Shown here piece after piece: positions 1 to 5,653 of a stretch of DNA of 5,653 nt. Positions within the stretch are counted from its first letter, which is position 1, and each line of letters opens with the position of its first letter. Both the position numbers and the translations under genes were made by a program. The stretch spans positions 1 through 5,653 of the forward strand of contig JAJZIF010000283.1 in the NCBI GenBank assembly GCA_021810735.1, written 5' to 3'. The notes beneath the pieces were generated by a model. It ran no database searches and was not told where the DNA came from. It worked only from the letters and a program-made list of their open reading frames with translations. This DNA is from Acidobacteriota bacterium. GTDB lineage: Bacteria; Acidobacteriota; Terriglobia; Terriglobales; Acidobacteriaceae.

Positions 1-1214
1 GGCTGGCCCTGGCCATGAATCAACGGTGCGAGACTTGGGAATTCGACGGTCTGAGGGGTGGGGATGCCGGCAAGGTCGCACGTGGTGGCATACATGCAGT
101 GCTGATACACCATTTCGTCGATTCGCTTTCCTGCGGCAATCCCCGGGCCGGAAATCATCAAGGGCATCCGAACGCTACAGTCATACATATTCTGCTTGCC
201 CATCAACCCGTGCTCACCGACGGCCAATCCATGATCGGCGGTCAGGATGACGTAGGTGTTGGAAGCTTTGCCGGATCGCTGCAGCGCATCCAGAACTCTC
301 CCTATCTGTTCATCCATGAATGTGATCAGAGAATAATATTCGCGGCGATGCAGTTGAACGTCCTCGGGAGTTCTGGGAAATGGCGCGAGCATTTCATCCC
401 GAATGTAGTAATCTCCCAGATCGAATGGATGCCGGGGTAGAAAATTTGGCGGAACCTCGATCTTGTCCTGCGGATAGCGAGCGAGATATTCCCGGGGTGA
501 TTGCCGCGGATCATGCGGGGAATTGAAACCCAGATACATGAAGAACGGCGCATCGCGTTTGGCGGCCTTATTCAGCAGATGATCGACGAAGCAGTCGCTG
601 TACAACACATCCGCGTGCTTGATTCTGTCCGGCGTCTGGTTCGCCCAGAGTTGAGTGTGAAGCCAATGACCCTTGAGAGATTCGTCCCATGGCTGCCAAT
701 TGTCTCCCGGCCGTGGGCGGTCGTAGGCGGCGCCGCCCATCGGAGTGGACACCAACATGCCTGGCGCTACCGGTCCCATTTCCTTGAAGCTGCGCTGCAG
801 GACTGTTGTGTCGAGGTGCCATTTGCCGCAGATATAGGTGTCGTATCCGGCGTTTCCCAGCGTCTGACCCCAGGTAGGGACTTCATCGATTCCCGCCTGC
901 GCGTGAAATGCGGTGAGCCCGCTGTTCAGCATGGTGCGGCTGGGAAGGCAAACCGCTCCGCTCCACGATCCCTGGTGAAAGCAATGTGTGAAGGCGCATC
1001 CGGAGGCAGCGAGGCGGTCCATGTTCGGCGTTTGGACCTCTGGATTGGTGAGGCTATGAATGGTGCGAAACATCAGATCGTCGCAAATGATGAAAAGAAA
1101 GTTAGGACGGCCGGAAGTAGGTTCGGATCGATCCTGCGCCATGGAAAGCGCCGGGCCGAGATTGCTGGCGGCAATGCCGCTTCCCACCAGTCCAAGAAAT
1201 TTGCGACGATTCAT
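1..1214 (-). CDS. Tat-exported Cys-type sulfatase (arylsulfatase-like, family S1), 3' end cut by window edge
   Basis: Hydrolyses sulfate esters, probably in the periplasm; the substrate is unknown. The minus strand is open from ATG 1214-1212 to the left edge (404 codons, no stop). Residues 1-27 form a signal with a twin-arginine motif R3-R4-K-F-L and a likely cleavage near A26. Sulfatase landmarks appear in order: metal ligands D45-D46 (ICDDL), the C-L-P-S-R signature at 89-93 whose Cys89 would be converted to formylglycine, G130-K-W-H133, N-S-P-H234, and D327-H328-G with K340 in the second metal/sulfate site. Members usually run 450-550 residues, so a C-terminal part is missing here. Start chosen because GAGGAG (1227-1222) lies 7 nt upstream. 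An in-frame ATG at 1238-1236 has no ribosome site. The stretch around residues 262-284 (HPFDLGDYYIRDEMLAPFPR) recalls choline-sulfatase/iduronate-sulfatase-like enzymes, but I cannot assign a subfamily. Divergent from the TonB receptor gene. Confidence 0.95.
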   Translation of the reverse strand, partial: MNRRKFLGLVGSGIAASNLGPALSMAQDRSEPTSGRPNFLFIICDDLMFRTIHSLTNPEVQTPNMDRLAASGCAFTHCFHQGSWSGAVCLPSRTMLNSGLTAFHAQAGIDEVPTWGQTLGNAGYDTYICGKWHLDTTVLQRSFKEMGPVAPGMLVSTPMGGAAYDRPRPGDNWQPWDESLKGHWLHTQLWANQTPDRIKHADVLYSDCFVDHLLNKAAKRDAPFFMYLGFNSPHDPRQSPREYLARYPQDKIEVPPNFLPRHPFDLGDYYIRDEMLAPFPRTPEDVQLHRREYYSLITFMDEQIGRVLDALQRSGKASNTYVILTADHGLAVGEHGLMGKQNMYDCSVRMPLMISGPGIAAGKRIDEMVYQHCMYATTCDLAGIPTPQTVEFPSLAPLIHGQGQ

Positions 1215-1221
1215 GAATTTT

Positions 1222-1227
1222 CTCCTC
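1222..1227 (-). promoter_or_regulatory. Shine-Dalgarno of the sulfatase gene
   Basis: On the minus strand, GAGGAG reads from 1227 to 1222 and ends 7 nt before ATG 1214. It decides this start over the in-frame ATG at 1238, which has no purine-rich site upstream. Confidence 0.85.
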
Positions 1228-1390
1228 TTGGTCCCCATCGGCGACGCCGGTTCCTCACCGAGCGTGGTGTACTTGCATCTTGCGCCGGAATCGACCCTAA
1301 AATCCTACCAAATACCCTGTCTACACAGACTCGGGCGACCGATCATGGTTAGGGGCGGGGCGATAGCGCGAGCGCATTGGACGTTGGCGT

Positions 1391-1411
1391 GATTCAGAAA
1401 ACAATTGAATC
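1391..1411. repeat. Inverted repeat GATTCA-9-TGAATC
   Basis: GATTCA at 1391-1396 pairs with TGAATC at 1406-1411. A third copy of GATTCA sits at 1426-1431 inside the 15-bp palindrome. The repeat spans the predicted sulfatase -10 box and transcription start. The 6-bp arms are short, so chance is a real possibility; it is recorded as a possible accessory regulator site. Confidence 0.25.
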
Positions 1412-1438
1412 CTATGTTTCACAATGATTCATTGTCAA
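1409..1438 (-). promoter_or_regulatory. Predicted sigma70-type promoter of the sulfatase gene
   Basis: On the minus strand a perfect -35 box TTGACA (1438-1433) is followed after 18 nt by TAGGAT (1414-1409), which matches TATAAT at four of six positions including the key T1, A2 and T6. Transcription would begin near 1402 and give a leader of roughly 190 nt. Support comes from the 11-bp word TTGGCTTGACA, which also covers the -35 box of the divergent receptor promoter. The weak -10 and long leader mean a second promoter closer to the gene is possible, though I see no good one. Confidence 0.5.
1421..1435. repeat. 15-bp palindrome, candidate operator at the sulfatase -35
   Basis: ACAATGA and TCATTGT form perfect 7-bp arms around a single T (1428). 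The right arm overlaps the minus-strand -35 box (1438-1433), and the whole site lies between the -35 and -10 boxes plus the box edge. A dimeric repressor bound there would block RNA polymerase. The core ATGATTCAT recurs at 1663-1671. Operator function is inference. Confidence 0.5.
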
Positions 1439-1443
1439 GCCAA
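1433..1443 (-). repeat. Shared 11-bp -35 block, sulfatase-facing copy
   Basis: Read on the minus strand this is TTGGCTTGACA, identical to the plus-strand word at 1695-1705. Its last six bases are the -35 box of the sulfatase promoter. With the other copy it forms an 11-bp inverted repeat with a spacing of 251 bp. Confidence 0.7.
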
Positions 1444-1662
1444 CGCAATGGAGAAATGTGAAGGAACACTTTTCCTGTACATCCAGCGAGACAAGCCCGC
1501 CGCAGAACGATGCGGGACACGGCGCCTGAAGAGTCATACAGAGAAAGGAACGGCAAATATCGTGACGAACACCACCGTATAGATATTATGGGCGACTACG
1601 CCATCTGAATCTCGCGCCCTGTTATCACCTCGTACTGCGTGGAGGTTTTTCGGTCCTGGCAG

Positions 1663-1671
1663 ATGATTCAT
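1663..1671. repeat. Second copy of the ATGATTCAT palindromic core
   Basis: ATGATTCAT (ATGA-T-TCAT) repeats the core of the 15-bp palindrome (1424-1432). It lies about 28 bp upstream of the receptor -35 box, a position usual for an activator or auxiliary operator. A nine-base match in a region this size is not rare by chance, so only its symmetry and position favour function. Confidence 0.3.
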
Positions 1672-1694
1672 ATCGATCCAAAATTGAGAAACAT

Positions 1695-1705
1695 TTGGCT
1701 TGACA
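1695..1705 (+). repeat. Shared 11-bp -35 block, receptor-facing copy
   Basis: TTGGCTTGACA on the plus strand, the mirror copy of 1433-1443. Its last six bases form the -35 box of the receptor promoter. Confidence 0.7.
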
Positions 1706-1729
1706 GGTCAGTTTGTCAGTCCTTATGAT
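1700..1729 (+). promoter_or_regulatory. Predicted sigma70-type promoter of the TonB-dependent receptor gene
   Basis: A perfect -35 box TTGACA (1700-1705) and a -10 box TATGAT (1724-1729, five of six consensus bases) are separated by 18 nt. Transcription would start near 1736 and give a leader of about 53 nt before ATG 1789. This is the best promoter in the window. The -35 box and spacer are crowded with TGAC/GTCA words, which suggests control by a DNA-binding protein. Confidence 0.7.
1701..1720. promoter_or_regulatory. TGAC/GTCA cluster, candidate operator of the receptor promoter
   Basis: TGAC (1701-1704) and GTCA (1707-1710) make a small palindrome with a 2-bp centre. GTCAGT then occurs twice, at 1707-1712 and 1715-1720, as a direct repeat with an 8-bp period. 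TGACA (1701-1705) also pairs with TGTCA (1714-1718). The cluster covers the -35 box and most of the spacer, where a repressor would act. The binding protein is not encoded in the window and the role is inferred. Confidence 0.4.
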
Positions 1730-1775
1730 CCGTAACTGTCCAGAAAACGCTCCATATTTCCGCATTGAGTGTATT

Positions 1776-1779
1776 GAGG
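1776..1779 (+). promoter_or_regulatory. Shine-Dalgarno of the TonB-dependent receptor gene
   Basis: GAGG ends 9 nt before ATG 1789. It supports this start over the internal ATG at residue 19 (1843), which would strip the arginines from the signal peptide. Confidence 0.65.
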
Positions 1780-1788
1780 TCGTAAACA

Positions 1789-4700
1789 ATGAATCGACAA
1801 CTTAGAAGCTCCCATTCTCTGTCAGCGTCCTGGGGCCGCATCATGGTGTTGGTGGCATTGACCGGAATAGGTCTGCTGCTCAGCTCTTCCAGCATAGACG
1901 CCCAGCTTTCCACTGCCGCAATCAATGGCACGGTGCGGGACAGTACGGGCGCGGTAGTCGCGGACGCTCAGGTCAACCTGCGGGAGATCTCCACGGGCAC
2001 GGAGCGGACGACTCAATCCAATTCGGTGGGGGACTACGCTTTTATCGACGTAGCCCCGGGCACCTATACGTTAGAAGTTGTCAAGGCGGGTTTTTCCACC
2101 GCGAAACAAAACCCCTTTGTACTTTACGTGAACCAAACCGCGACGTTCAATTTCTCTTTGACTGTGGGTACCCAAGTCCAACAGGTCACGGTTGCGGCGG
2201 CTTCGGCCCAACTGGAAACATCGACGGCAAATCTAGGTACTGTCATCAATCAAACCGCGGTCAATGCGCTACCCCTGAATGGGAGGAACTTCACGCAACT
2301 GCTGACCCTTACGCCAGGATCGAGCAGGGCGGATACAGGGCAAGGCGGGGGTGGCGGGTTCGCCATCCTTATCGGGTCGTTCGGATTCCCGTCGGTGAAC
2401 GGGCAGATGAATCGGAGCAATCTTTATTTGCTGGACGGGATTGTCAACCAGCAGTTTTGGTTCAGCGAGTATGCAGTCGAGCCTATCGTGGATGACATCG
2501 CCGAATTCAAGGTCCAGTCGCACAACGATCAGAGCCAGTTTGGCGGCGTGATGGGAGGAATTGTCAACGTCGTTACAAAGTCGGGCACGAATGAATATCA
2601 CGGGGATGTATGGGAATTTCTGCGCAACGACGCATTCGACGCGCGCGATCCGCTGCTGACCAAGAAGACGCCTTTGAAGCAAAGCGTGTATGGCCTTACG
2701 ATCGGCGGTCCGGTCTTGTTTCCACACTACAACGGCAGGAACCATACATTCTTTTTCGGCTCATTTGAAGGCACGAATATCAACTCCGCCAATGAGCGGC
2801 TCTACAATGTGCCCACAGCAGCTGAGTTGAACGGCGACTTTAGCGCAATACCGCAGCAACTGTACAACCCGTATACGACTGCCCCCGATCCGAACAATCC
2901 TGGGAAGTTCCTGCGGACACCTTTTCCAAATAATAATGTCTCGTCGGAGATTGACCCGGTGATGCAGACGCTGATGAAACAGATGTATCCCGCGCCTGTT
3001 CCCCTGGTCTCCGGATTCAATGGCGTGGACACCACACCGACGCTGACCCGCCAGAATAACTACAGCCTGCGGCTAGATGAGGATTTCAATCCATCGAATT
3101 CGCTGTGGGCACGGCTGAGCCAACTGCATGCAACTCAGACTTCGTCCGGAGGGTTCCAGGGACTGGTATCCGACAATATCAGTGACGCGCAGAATTGGGG
3201 CGTGGGCTACCTGCATACTTTTGGAGCGTCCGCCACCCTGCAGATCACTGCCGGACATGTGTGGCAAGAGTTCGCAAACCCCGTGGCATTTACGCACACT
3301 GTTTCCGCGAGTGGATTCAACCCATTCTTCGCATGCGGTTATCTCGGACCACTTGCCTGCCAGGTTCCCGATATCGGAGTCACCGGCTACGCGGGAGGAG
3401 GGCCCAGTTATATCGCCAATAATGATGGCGATATCTACGAGTGGAGCGGCAACTTCACGAAATTGGCCGGTCGCCATACCTGGCAAGCTGGCGCCATGGT
3501 CAGCAACAACACTGAGAGCATCTTGAATGCCAATGGCAATCTTGGCTTCTCGGCCTTTCAGACTTCCAACCTCGAAAACCAGAAGAATACGGGCAACGCT
3601 CTGGCATCATTTCTGATTGGAGTTCCTAATAACGGTGAACGGCGGAACAATCTCAAGCTCCCTAAAAACGGGTGGGTCAATGGGGTCTATGCTGGCGACC
3701 AGTGGAAAATCACTCCCAAGCTAACCATGAACATTGGATTGCGGTACGACTGGGACATCATGCCGGCGCTGGCGCCCAACTCTACCAAATCGAACATTAC
3801 AGGCGCGCTCAATCTACGCAACGGAACCTATATTCTTAGCAAAGATACCGCGGGTCTTGGCTCCTGCGCCACGCTGTTAGCTGCGCCGTGCATCCCTGGA
3901 GGCGTTCTTCCCGCGCATGTCGTGCAAGGAACGAGCCAGAGCCTGATCAACAACCAGATCGACAACATCCAGCCGCGTATTGGCTTCGCGTATCAGATCG
4001 ACCGCCAGCGCGTCCTGCATGCTTCCTATGATCGGGTCTATGATGACTGGTCCGGCATCATGCAAATGACACAGAACGAAGGAGCATTGTGGCCATCCTT
4101 CGGGCTGGATATCACGAGCAACCTGAATTCGACCACCGTCACTACCACCGCCGAGAACCCGCTGAATCTGCCAGCGGGCCAAACCCACACTCTTCCTCTC
4201 GCCAGTCCCTTTACGCAGTCCGCAAACTTCATCGCGCCGTATCTGAAAAATCCTTACTCAGACCAATGGAATCTGGGCATTCAACAGCAGCTTGGAGCGG
4301 TGTCGCTGCTCAGTGTCAATTACGTTGGATCCCGTACCACTCATATGCCGTGCTGCGGTTTTTACAATGTCGCAGTGACGCCTGGTCCTGGGAATCCTCA
4401 ACTCCGCGCGCCATTTCCGTATATCACTCCGACGCAGTATGAACAAAGCAACGGATCGAGCAGCTACAACGCCCTGCAGGCACAGTTCGACCGGAGGTTG
4501 GCTTCCGGGCTGGCTTATACGATCAGCTACACTTGGTCGAAAACGATCGATGTGGCCTGCGATGGCTACTTCGGCGCGGAAGGCTGCTTTATTCGCAATC
4601 CGTACAACCCCGCTGCCGATCGAAGTGTCGCCGGCATCGATCTCCCACAGATGCTTACGGCCGATGTAACCTATTTTCTACCCTTCGGCAAAGGACAGAG

Positions 4701-5172
4701 GTTTCAAACCGGCAATCGTGTCGCGGACGCAGTTGTGGGGGGATGGCAGGTGAATGCGATCGCAACCCTGACGTCCGGGAGGCCATACACAGTATCGTAC
4801 TCAGGCGACGTTGCGAATACCGGAAATAATTATCAGGGAGTCAACTTGGTCGGCGATCCGCATCTGGCAAATCCAACAATTTCCAAGTGGTTCAACACTG
4901 CGGCATTTCAAGCCCCTGCTCAGTACACGTACGGAGACGTAGGCAGGAATACGATGCGGTCGAACTGGTATCGGGATCTGGATCTTTCGATCTTCCGCAG
5001 ATTTTCAATCAAACGTGTCCAAACAGAGTTCCGCCTGGAAACGTTCAATATCACCAATACGTCTGTCTGGGGAATTCCGGATGCGACCTTGAATAGCCCA
5101 ACTTTTGGCCAAATATCCAATACCGCAAGCACGCAGCGGGAATTGCAATTGGCATTGAAAATTTACTTCTAG
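1789..5172 (+). CDS. Oar-like TonB-dependent outer-membrane receptor with N-terminal carboxypeptidase-regulatory-like domain
   Basis: Complete 1127-residue outer-membrane beta-barrel transporter, expected to import a bulky nutrient using TonB-ExbBD energy. A Sec signal covers about residues 1-39 (R3, R6, R17, hydrophobic core 18-33, possible cut after A38). Residues 41-125 form a CarboxypepD_reg-like beta-sandwich (INGTVRDSTGAVVADAQV, then GDYAFIDVAPGTYTLEV). A TonB-box-like QQVTVAA follows at 131-137. The plug runs from about 140 to 270, with LPLNGRNFTQLLTLTPGS (161-178), a glycine run (186-190), YLLDG (213-217) and GGIVNVVTKSGTNEYHG (256-272). The rest is barrel, ending in aromatic F1127 (LALKIYF), as expected for BAM-dependent insertion. 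Length is normal for the Acidobacteriota/Oar group and much longer than classical siderophore receptors. Eight cysteines fall in four close pairs (516/524, 693/701, 855/856, 924/933). The substrate cannot be read from sequence; the sulfatase and esterase neighbours suggest a decorated glycan. Confidence 0.95.
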   Translation: MNRQLRSSHSLSASWGRIMVLVALTGIGLLLSSSSIDAQLSTAAINGTVRDSTGAVVADAQVNLREISTGTERTTQSNSVGDYAFIDVAPGTYTLEVVKAGFSTAKQNPFVLYVNQTATFNFSLTVGTQVQQVTVAAASAQLETSTANLGTVINQTAVNALPLNGRNFTQLLTLTPGSSRADTGQGGGGGFAILIGSFGFPSVNGQMNRSNLYLLDGIVNQQFWFSEYAVEPIVDDIAEFKVQSHNDQSQFGGVMGGIVNVVTKSGTNEYHGDVWEFLRNDAFDARDPLLTKKTPLKQSVYGLTIGGPVLFPHYNGRNHTFFFGSFEGTNINSANERLYNVPTAAELNGDFSAIPQQLYNPYTTAPDPNNPGKFLRTPFPNNNVSSEIDPVMQTLMKQMYPAPVPLVSGFNGVDTTPTLTRQNNYSLRLDEDFNPSNSLWARLSQLHATQTSSGGFQGLVSDNISDAQNWGVGYLHTFGASATLQITAGHVWQEFANPVAFTHTVSASGFNPFFACGYLGPLACQVPDIGVTGYAGGGPSYIANNDGDIYEWSGNFTKLAGRHTWQAGAMVSNNTESILNANGNLGFSAFQTSNLENQKNTGNALASFLIGVPNNGERRNNLKLPKNGWVNGVYAGDQWKITPKLTMNIGLRYDWDIMPALAPNSTKSNITGALNLRNGTYILSKDTAGLGSCATLLAAPCIPGGVLPAHVVQGTSQSLINNQIDNIQPRIGFAYQIDRQRVLHASYDRVYDDWSGIMQMTQNEGALWPSFGLDITSNLNSTTVTTTAENPLNLPAGQTHTLPLASPFTQSANFIAPYLKNPYSDQWNLGIQQQLGAVSLLSVNYVGSRTTHMPCCGFYNVAVTPGPGNPQLRAPFPYITPTQYEQSNGSSSYNALQAQFDRRLASGLAYTISYTWSKTIDVACDGYFGAEGCFIRNPYNPAADRSVAGIDLPQMLTADVTYFLPFGKGQRFQTGNRVADAVVGGWQVNAIATLTSGRPYTVSYSGDVANTGNNYQGVNLVGDPHLANPTISKWFNTAAFQAPAQYTYGDVGRNTMRSNWYRDLDLSIFRRFSIKRVQTEFRLETFNITNTSVWGIPDATLNSPTFGQISNTASTQRELQLALKIYF

Positions 5173-5308
5173 CAGTGAAGCTCGCAGGACAATTCAAGAT
5201 GAAGTAGGTTGGCGCAACGGAAGGCTCGGTTTTGTAGATCGCACCTTCAGGGGAATCATCGCTTGACCGGACACCGATAAGGAGGCCATCCTGCTCAACC
5301 GCGAAAGA
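5173..5308 (+). other. Receptor-to-hydrolase spacer, no clear terminator or promoter
   Basis: I find no GC-rich hairpin followed by a T run. The best stem is GTTG-GCG-CAAC around 5208-5218, only 4 bp with no T tract. No well-matched -35/-10 pair is visible either. The receptor and hydrolase genes could therefore share a transcript, although 136 bp (118 bp to the CTG at 5291) is longish for an operon spacer. Confidence 0.4.
5279..5285 (+). promoter_or_regulatory. Strong Shine-Dalgarno of the SGNH hydrolase gene, unusually spaced
   Basis: AAGGAGG is a full match to the anti-Shine-Dalgarno core. It lies 23 nt before ATG 5309 but only 5 nt before an in-frame CTG at 5291-5293. No in-frame ATG, GTG or TTG lies between the upstream stop (TGA 5264-5266) and ATG 5309. 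The site either drives a CTG start or works at poor spacing. Confidence 0.65.
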
Positions 5309-5653
5309 ATGCGCACTTGGCTTACGATTCTGCTGCTAGGTGTGCTGCAGATGATTGCTCCAGCGCCTGGATTTGCGAAGCCATTGCCGCCAGGAATGAT
5401 CACGGAGAAGGTGGAGTGGACGTGGGCGGAAAAGCCGCAAGCGCCGAACCCTGCGTTGCCAAACGTACTGCTGTTGGGAGACTCGATTACTCGAGGTTAC
5501 TATCCAGAGGCGGCAGAAAAGCTTGCCGGCCAGGCGAACTGCTATTTGTTCGCCACATCCGCGTCTTCGGGCGATCCTCGATTGGCCGGCCAACTACAGG
5601 CCTATTTTCACATGGTGGCGGTACGGTTCACGGTCATTCACTTCAACAACGGA
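5309..5653 (+). CDS. Secreted SGNH/GDSL-family hydrolase (esterase), 3' end cut by window edge
   Basis: Serine esterase of the SGNH superfamily, likely exported. Related enzymes remove acyl or acetyl groups from lipids or glycans. The reading frame is open for 115 codons from ATG 5309 to the right edge. Residues 1-23 look like a Sec signal peptide (R2, hydrophobic stretch about 4-17, end near GFA23). Block I is NVLLLGDSIT at 52-61 with nucleophile Ser59. A block II-like glycine lies in SSGDP (Gly88). HFNNG at 111-115 sits where block III (GxND) is expected, supplying an Asn but lacking the usual Asp. The catalytic Asp/His block V lies beyond the window. A CTG at 5291 would add six residues, including two arginines, and fits the Shine-Dalgarno better. 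It follows the receptor gene on the same strand with no visible terminator between, so co-expression is plausible. Substrate not identifiable. Confidence 0.85.
   Translation, partial: MRTWLTILLLGVLQMIAPAPGFAKPLPPGMITEKVEWTWAEKPQAPNPALPNVLLLGDSITRGYYPEAAEKLAGQANCYLFATSASSGDPRLAGQLQAYFHMVAVRFTVIHFNNG

Larger units (their letters stand above)
1215..1788. other. Divergent intergenic regulatory region (574 bp)
   Basis: This non-coding stretch separates two genes that point away from each other. It contains a minus-strand promoter near 1409-1438, a plus-strand promoter near 1700-1729, and several palindromic or repeated words described separately. The middle (about 1450-1660) shows no strong promoter, hairpin terminator or credible gene. 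The best small frame, ATG 1448 to TAG 1582 (44 codons), has no ribosome site and no recognisable content. The sulfatase leader predicted from the minus-strand promoter is long, about 190 nt; I found no recognisable riboswitch in it. Confidence 0.7.

Noticed and set aside
15..440. 141-codon plus-strand open frame
   Set aside because: Antisense to the sulfatase C-terminal half (including the DHG region) and without family features.
501..1352. 283-codon open frame on the plus strand opposite the sulfatase gene
   Set aside because: It lies antisense to a clearly real sulfatase, its translation shows no recognisable domain or signal, and it runs across the sulfatase start into the regulatory region. 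It is a shadow of codon bias.
1448..1582. 44-codon plus-strand frame in the intergenic region
   Set aside because: No Shine-Dalgarno before ATG 1448, no recognisable content, and no plus-strand promoter upstream.
1556..1587. AATATC...GATATT inverted repeat in the middle of the intergenic region
   Set aside because: 6-bp AT-rich arms 20 nt apart with no linked promoter; readily explained by chance.
2344..2358. Glycine-rich run in the receptor plug as a repeat or phase-variable tract
   Set aside because: The five glycines (residues 186-190) use mixed codons without a homopolymer or short tandem repeat, so slippage is unlikely; a flexible plug loop is enough explanation.
2269..2745. 158-codon minus-strand open frame inside the receptor gene
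   Set aside because: Fully antisense to the plug and early barrel; no domain or ribosome site that I can support.
3073..3526. Overlapping plus- and minus-strand open frames inside the receptor gene
   Set aside because: Alternative frames of the receptor coding sequence with no recognisable protein features; the receptor frame is continuous and domain-consistent.
5208..5218. GTTG-GCG-CAAC stem-loop as a terminator after the receptor gene
   Set aside because: Only a 4-bp stem with no following T run; not a credible intrinsic terminator.
5209..5238. TTGGCG-18-TGTAGA as a possible own promoter for the SGNH hydrolase
   Set aside because: Both boxes match the consensus poorly, especially the -10; far weaker than the two promoters in the divergent region.

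Overview
The window most likely comes from an Acidobacteriota chromosome (Solibacter/Bryobacter-like soil bacteria are a reasonable guess). The main evidence is the central gene, a very large TonB-dependent receptor of the Oar-like type: an N-terminal carboxypeptidase-regulatory-like domain fused to a plug that carries the LPLNGRNFTQLLTLTPG-type motif. Such receptors are strongly expanded in that phylum. Base composition looks moderately GC-rich and even across the window. No tRNA, rRNA, CRISPR array, insertion sequence or phage gene is visible.

Layout. (1) Positions 1-1214, minus strand: the N-terminal 404 codons of a Tat-exported Cys-type sulfatase, cut by the left edge. Its start and Shine-Dalgarno are clear. 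(2) Positions 1215-1788: a 574-bp divergent intergenic region. It holds a good sigma70-like promoter facing each way, and the two share an identical 11-bp block over the -35 box. A 15-bp near-palindrome lies at the sulfatase -35 and a TGAC/GTCA cluster lies at the receptor -35. (3) Positions 1789-5172, plus strand: the complete 1127-residue outer-membrane receptor. (4) Positions 5173-5308: a short gap without a convincing terminator or promoter. (5) Positions 5291 or 5309 to 5653, plus strand: the N-terminal part of a secreted SGNH/GDSL hydrolase, cut by the right edge. It has a strong Shine-Dalgarno that is oddly far from its first ATG.

Inferred function. The three products form a small envelope module: a receptor that could import a substrate across the outer membrane, a periplasmic sulfate-ester hydrolase, and an exported esterase of a type that often removes acetyl or acyl groups from glycans. 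This fits scavenging of a decorated (sulfated, perhaps acetylated) glycan or other sulfate ester. No SusD-like partner, glycoside hydrolase or dedicated regulator is seen inside the window, so the substrate is not determined. The individual families are known. The less ordinary points are the paired divergent promoter architecture, the four cysteine pairs of the receptor, and the start-codon puzzle of the hydrolase.
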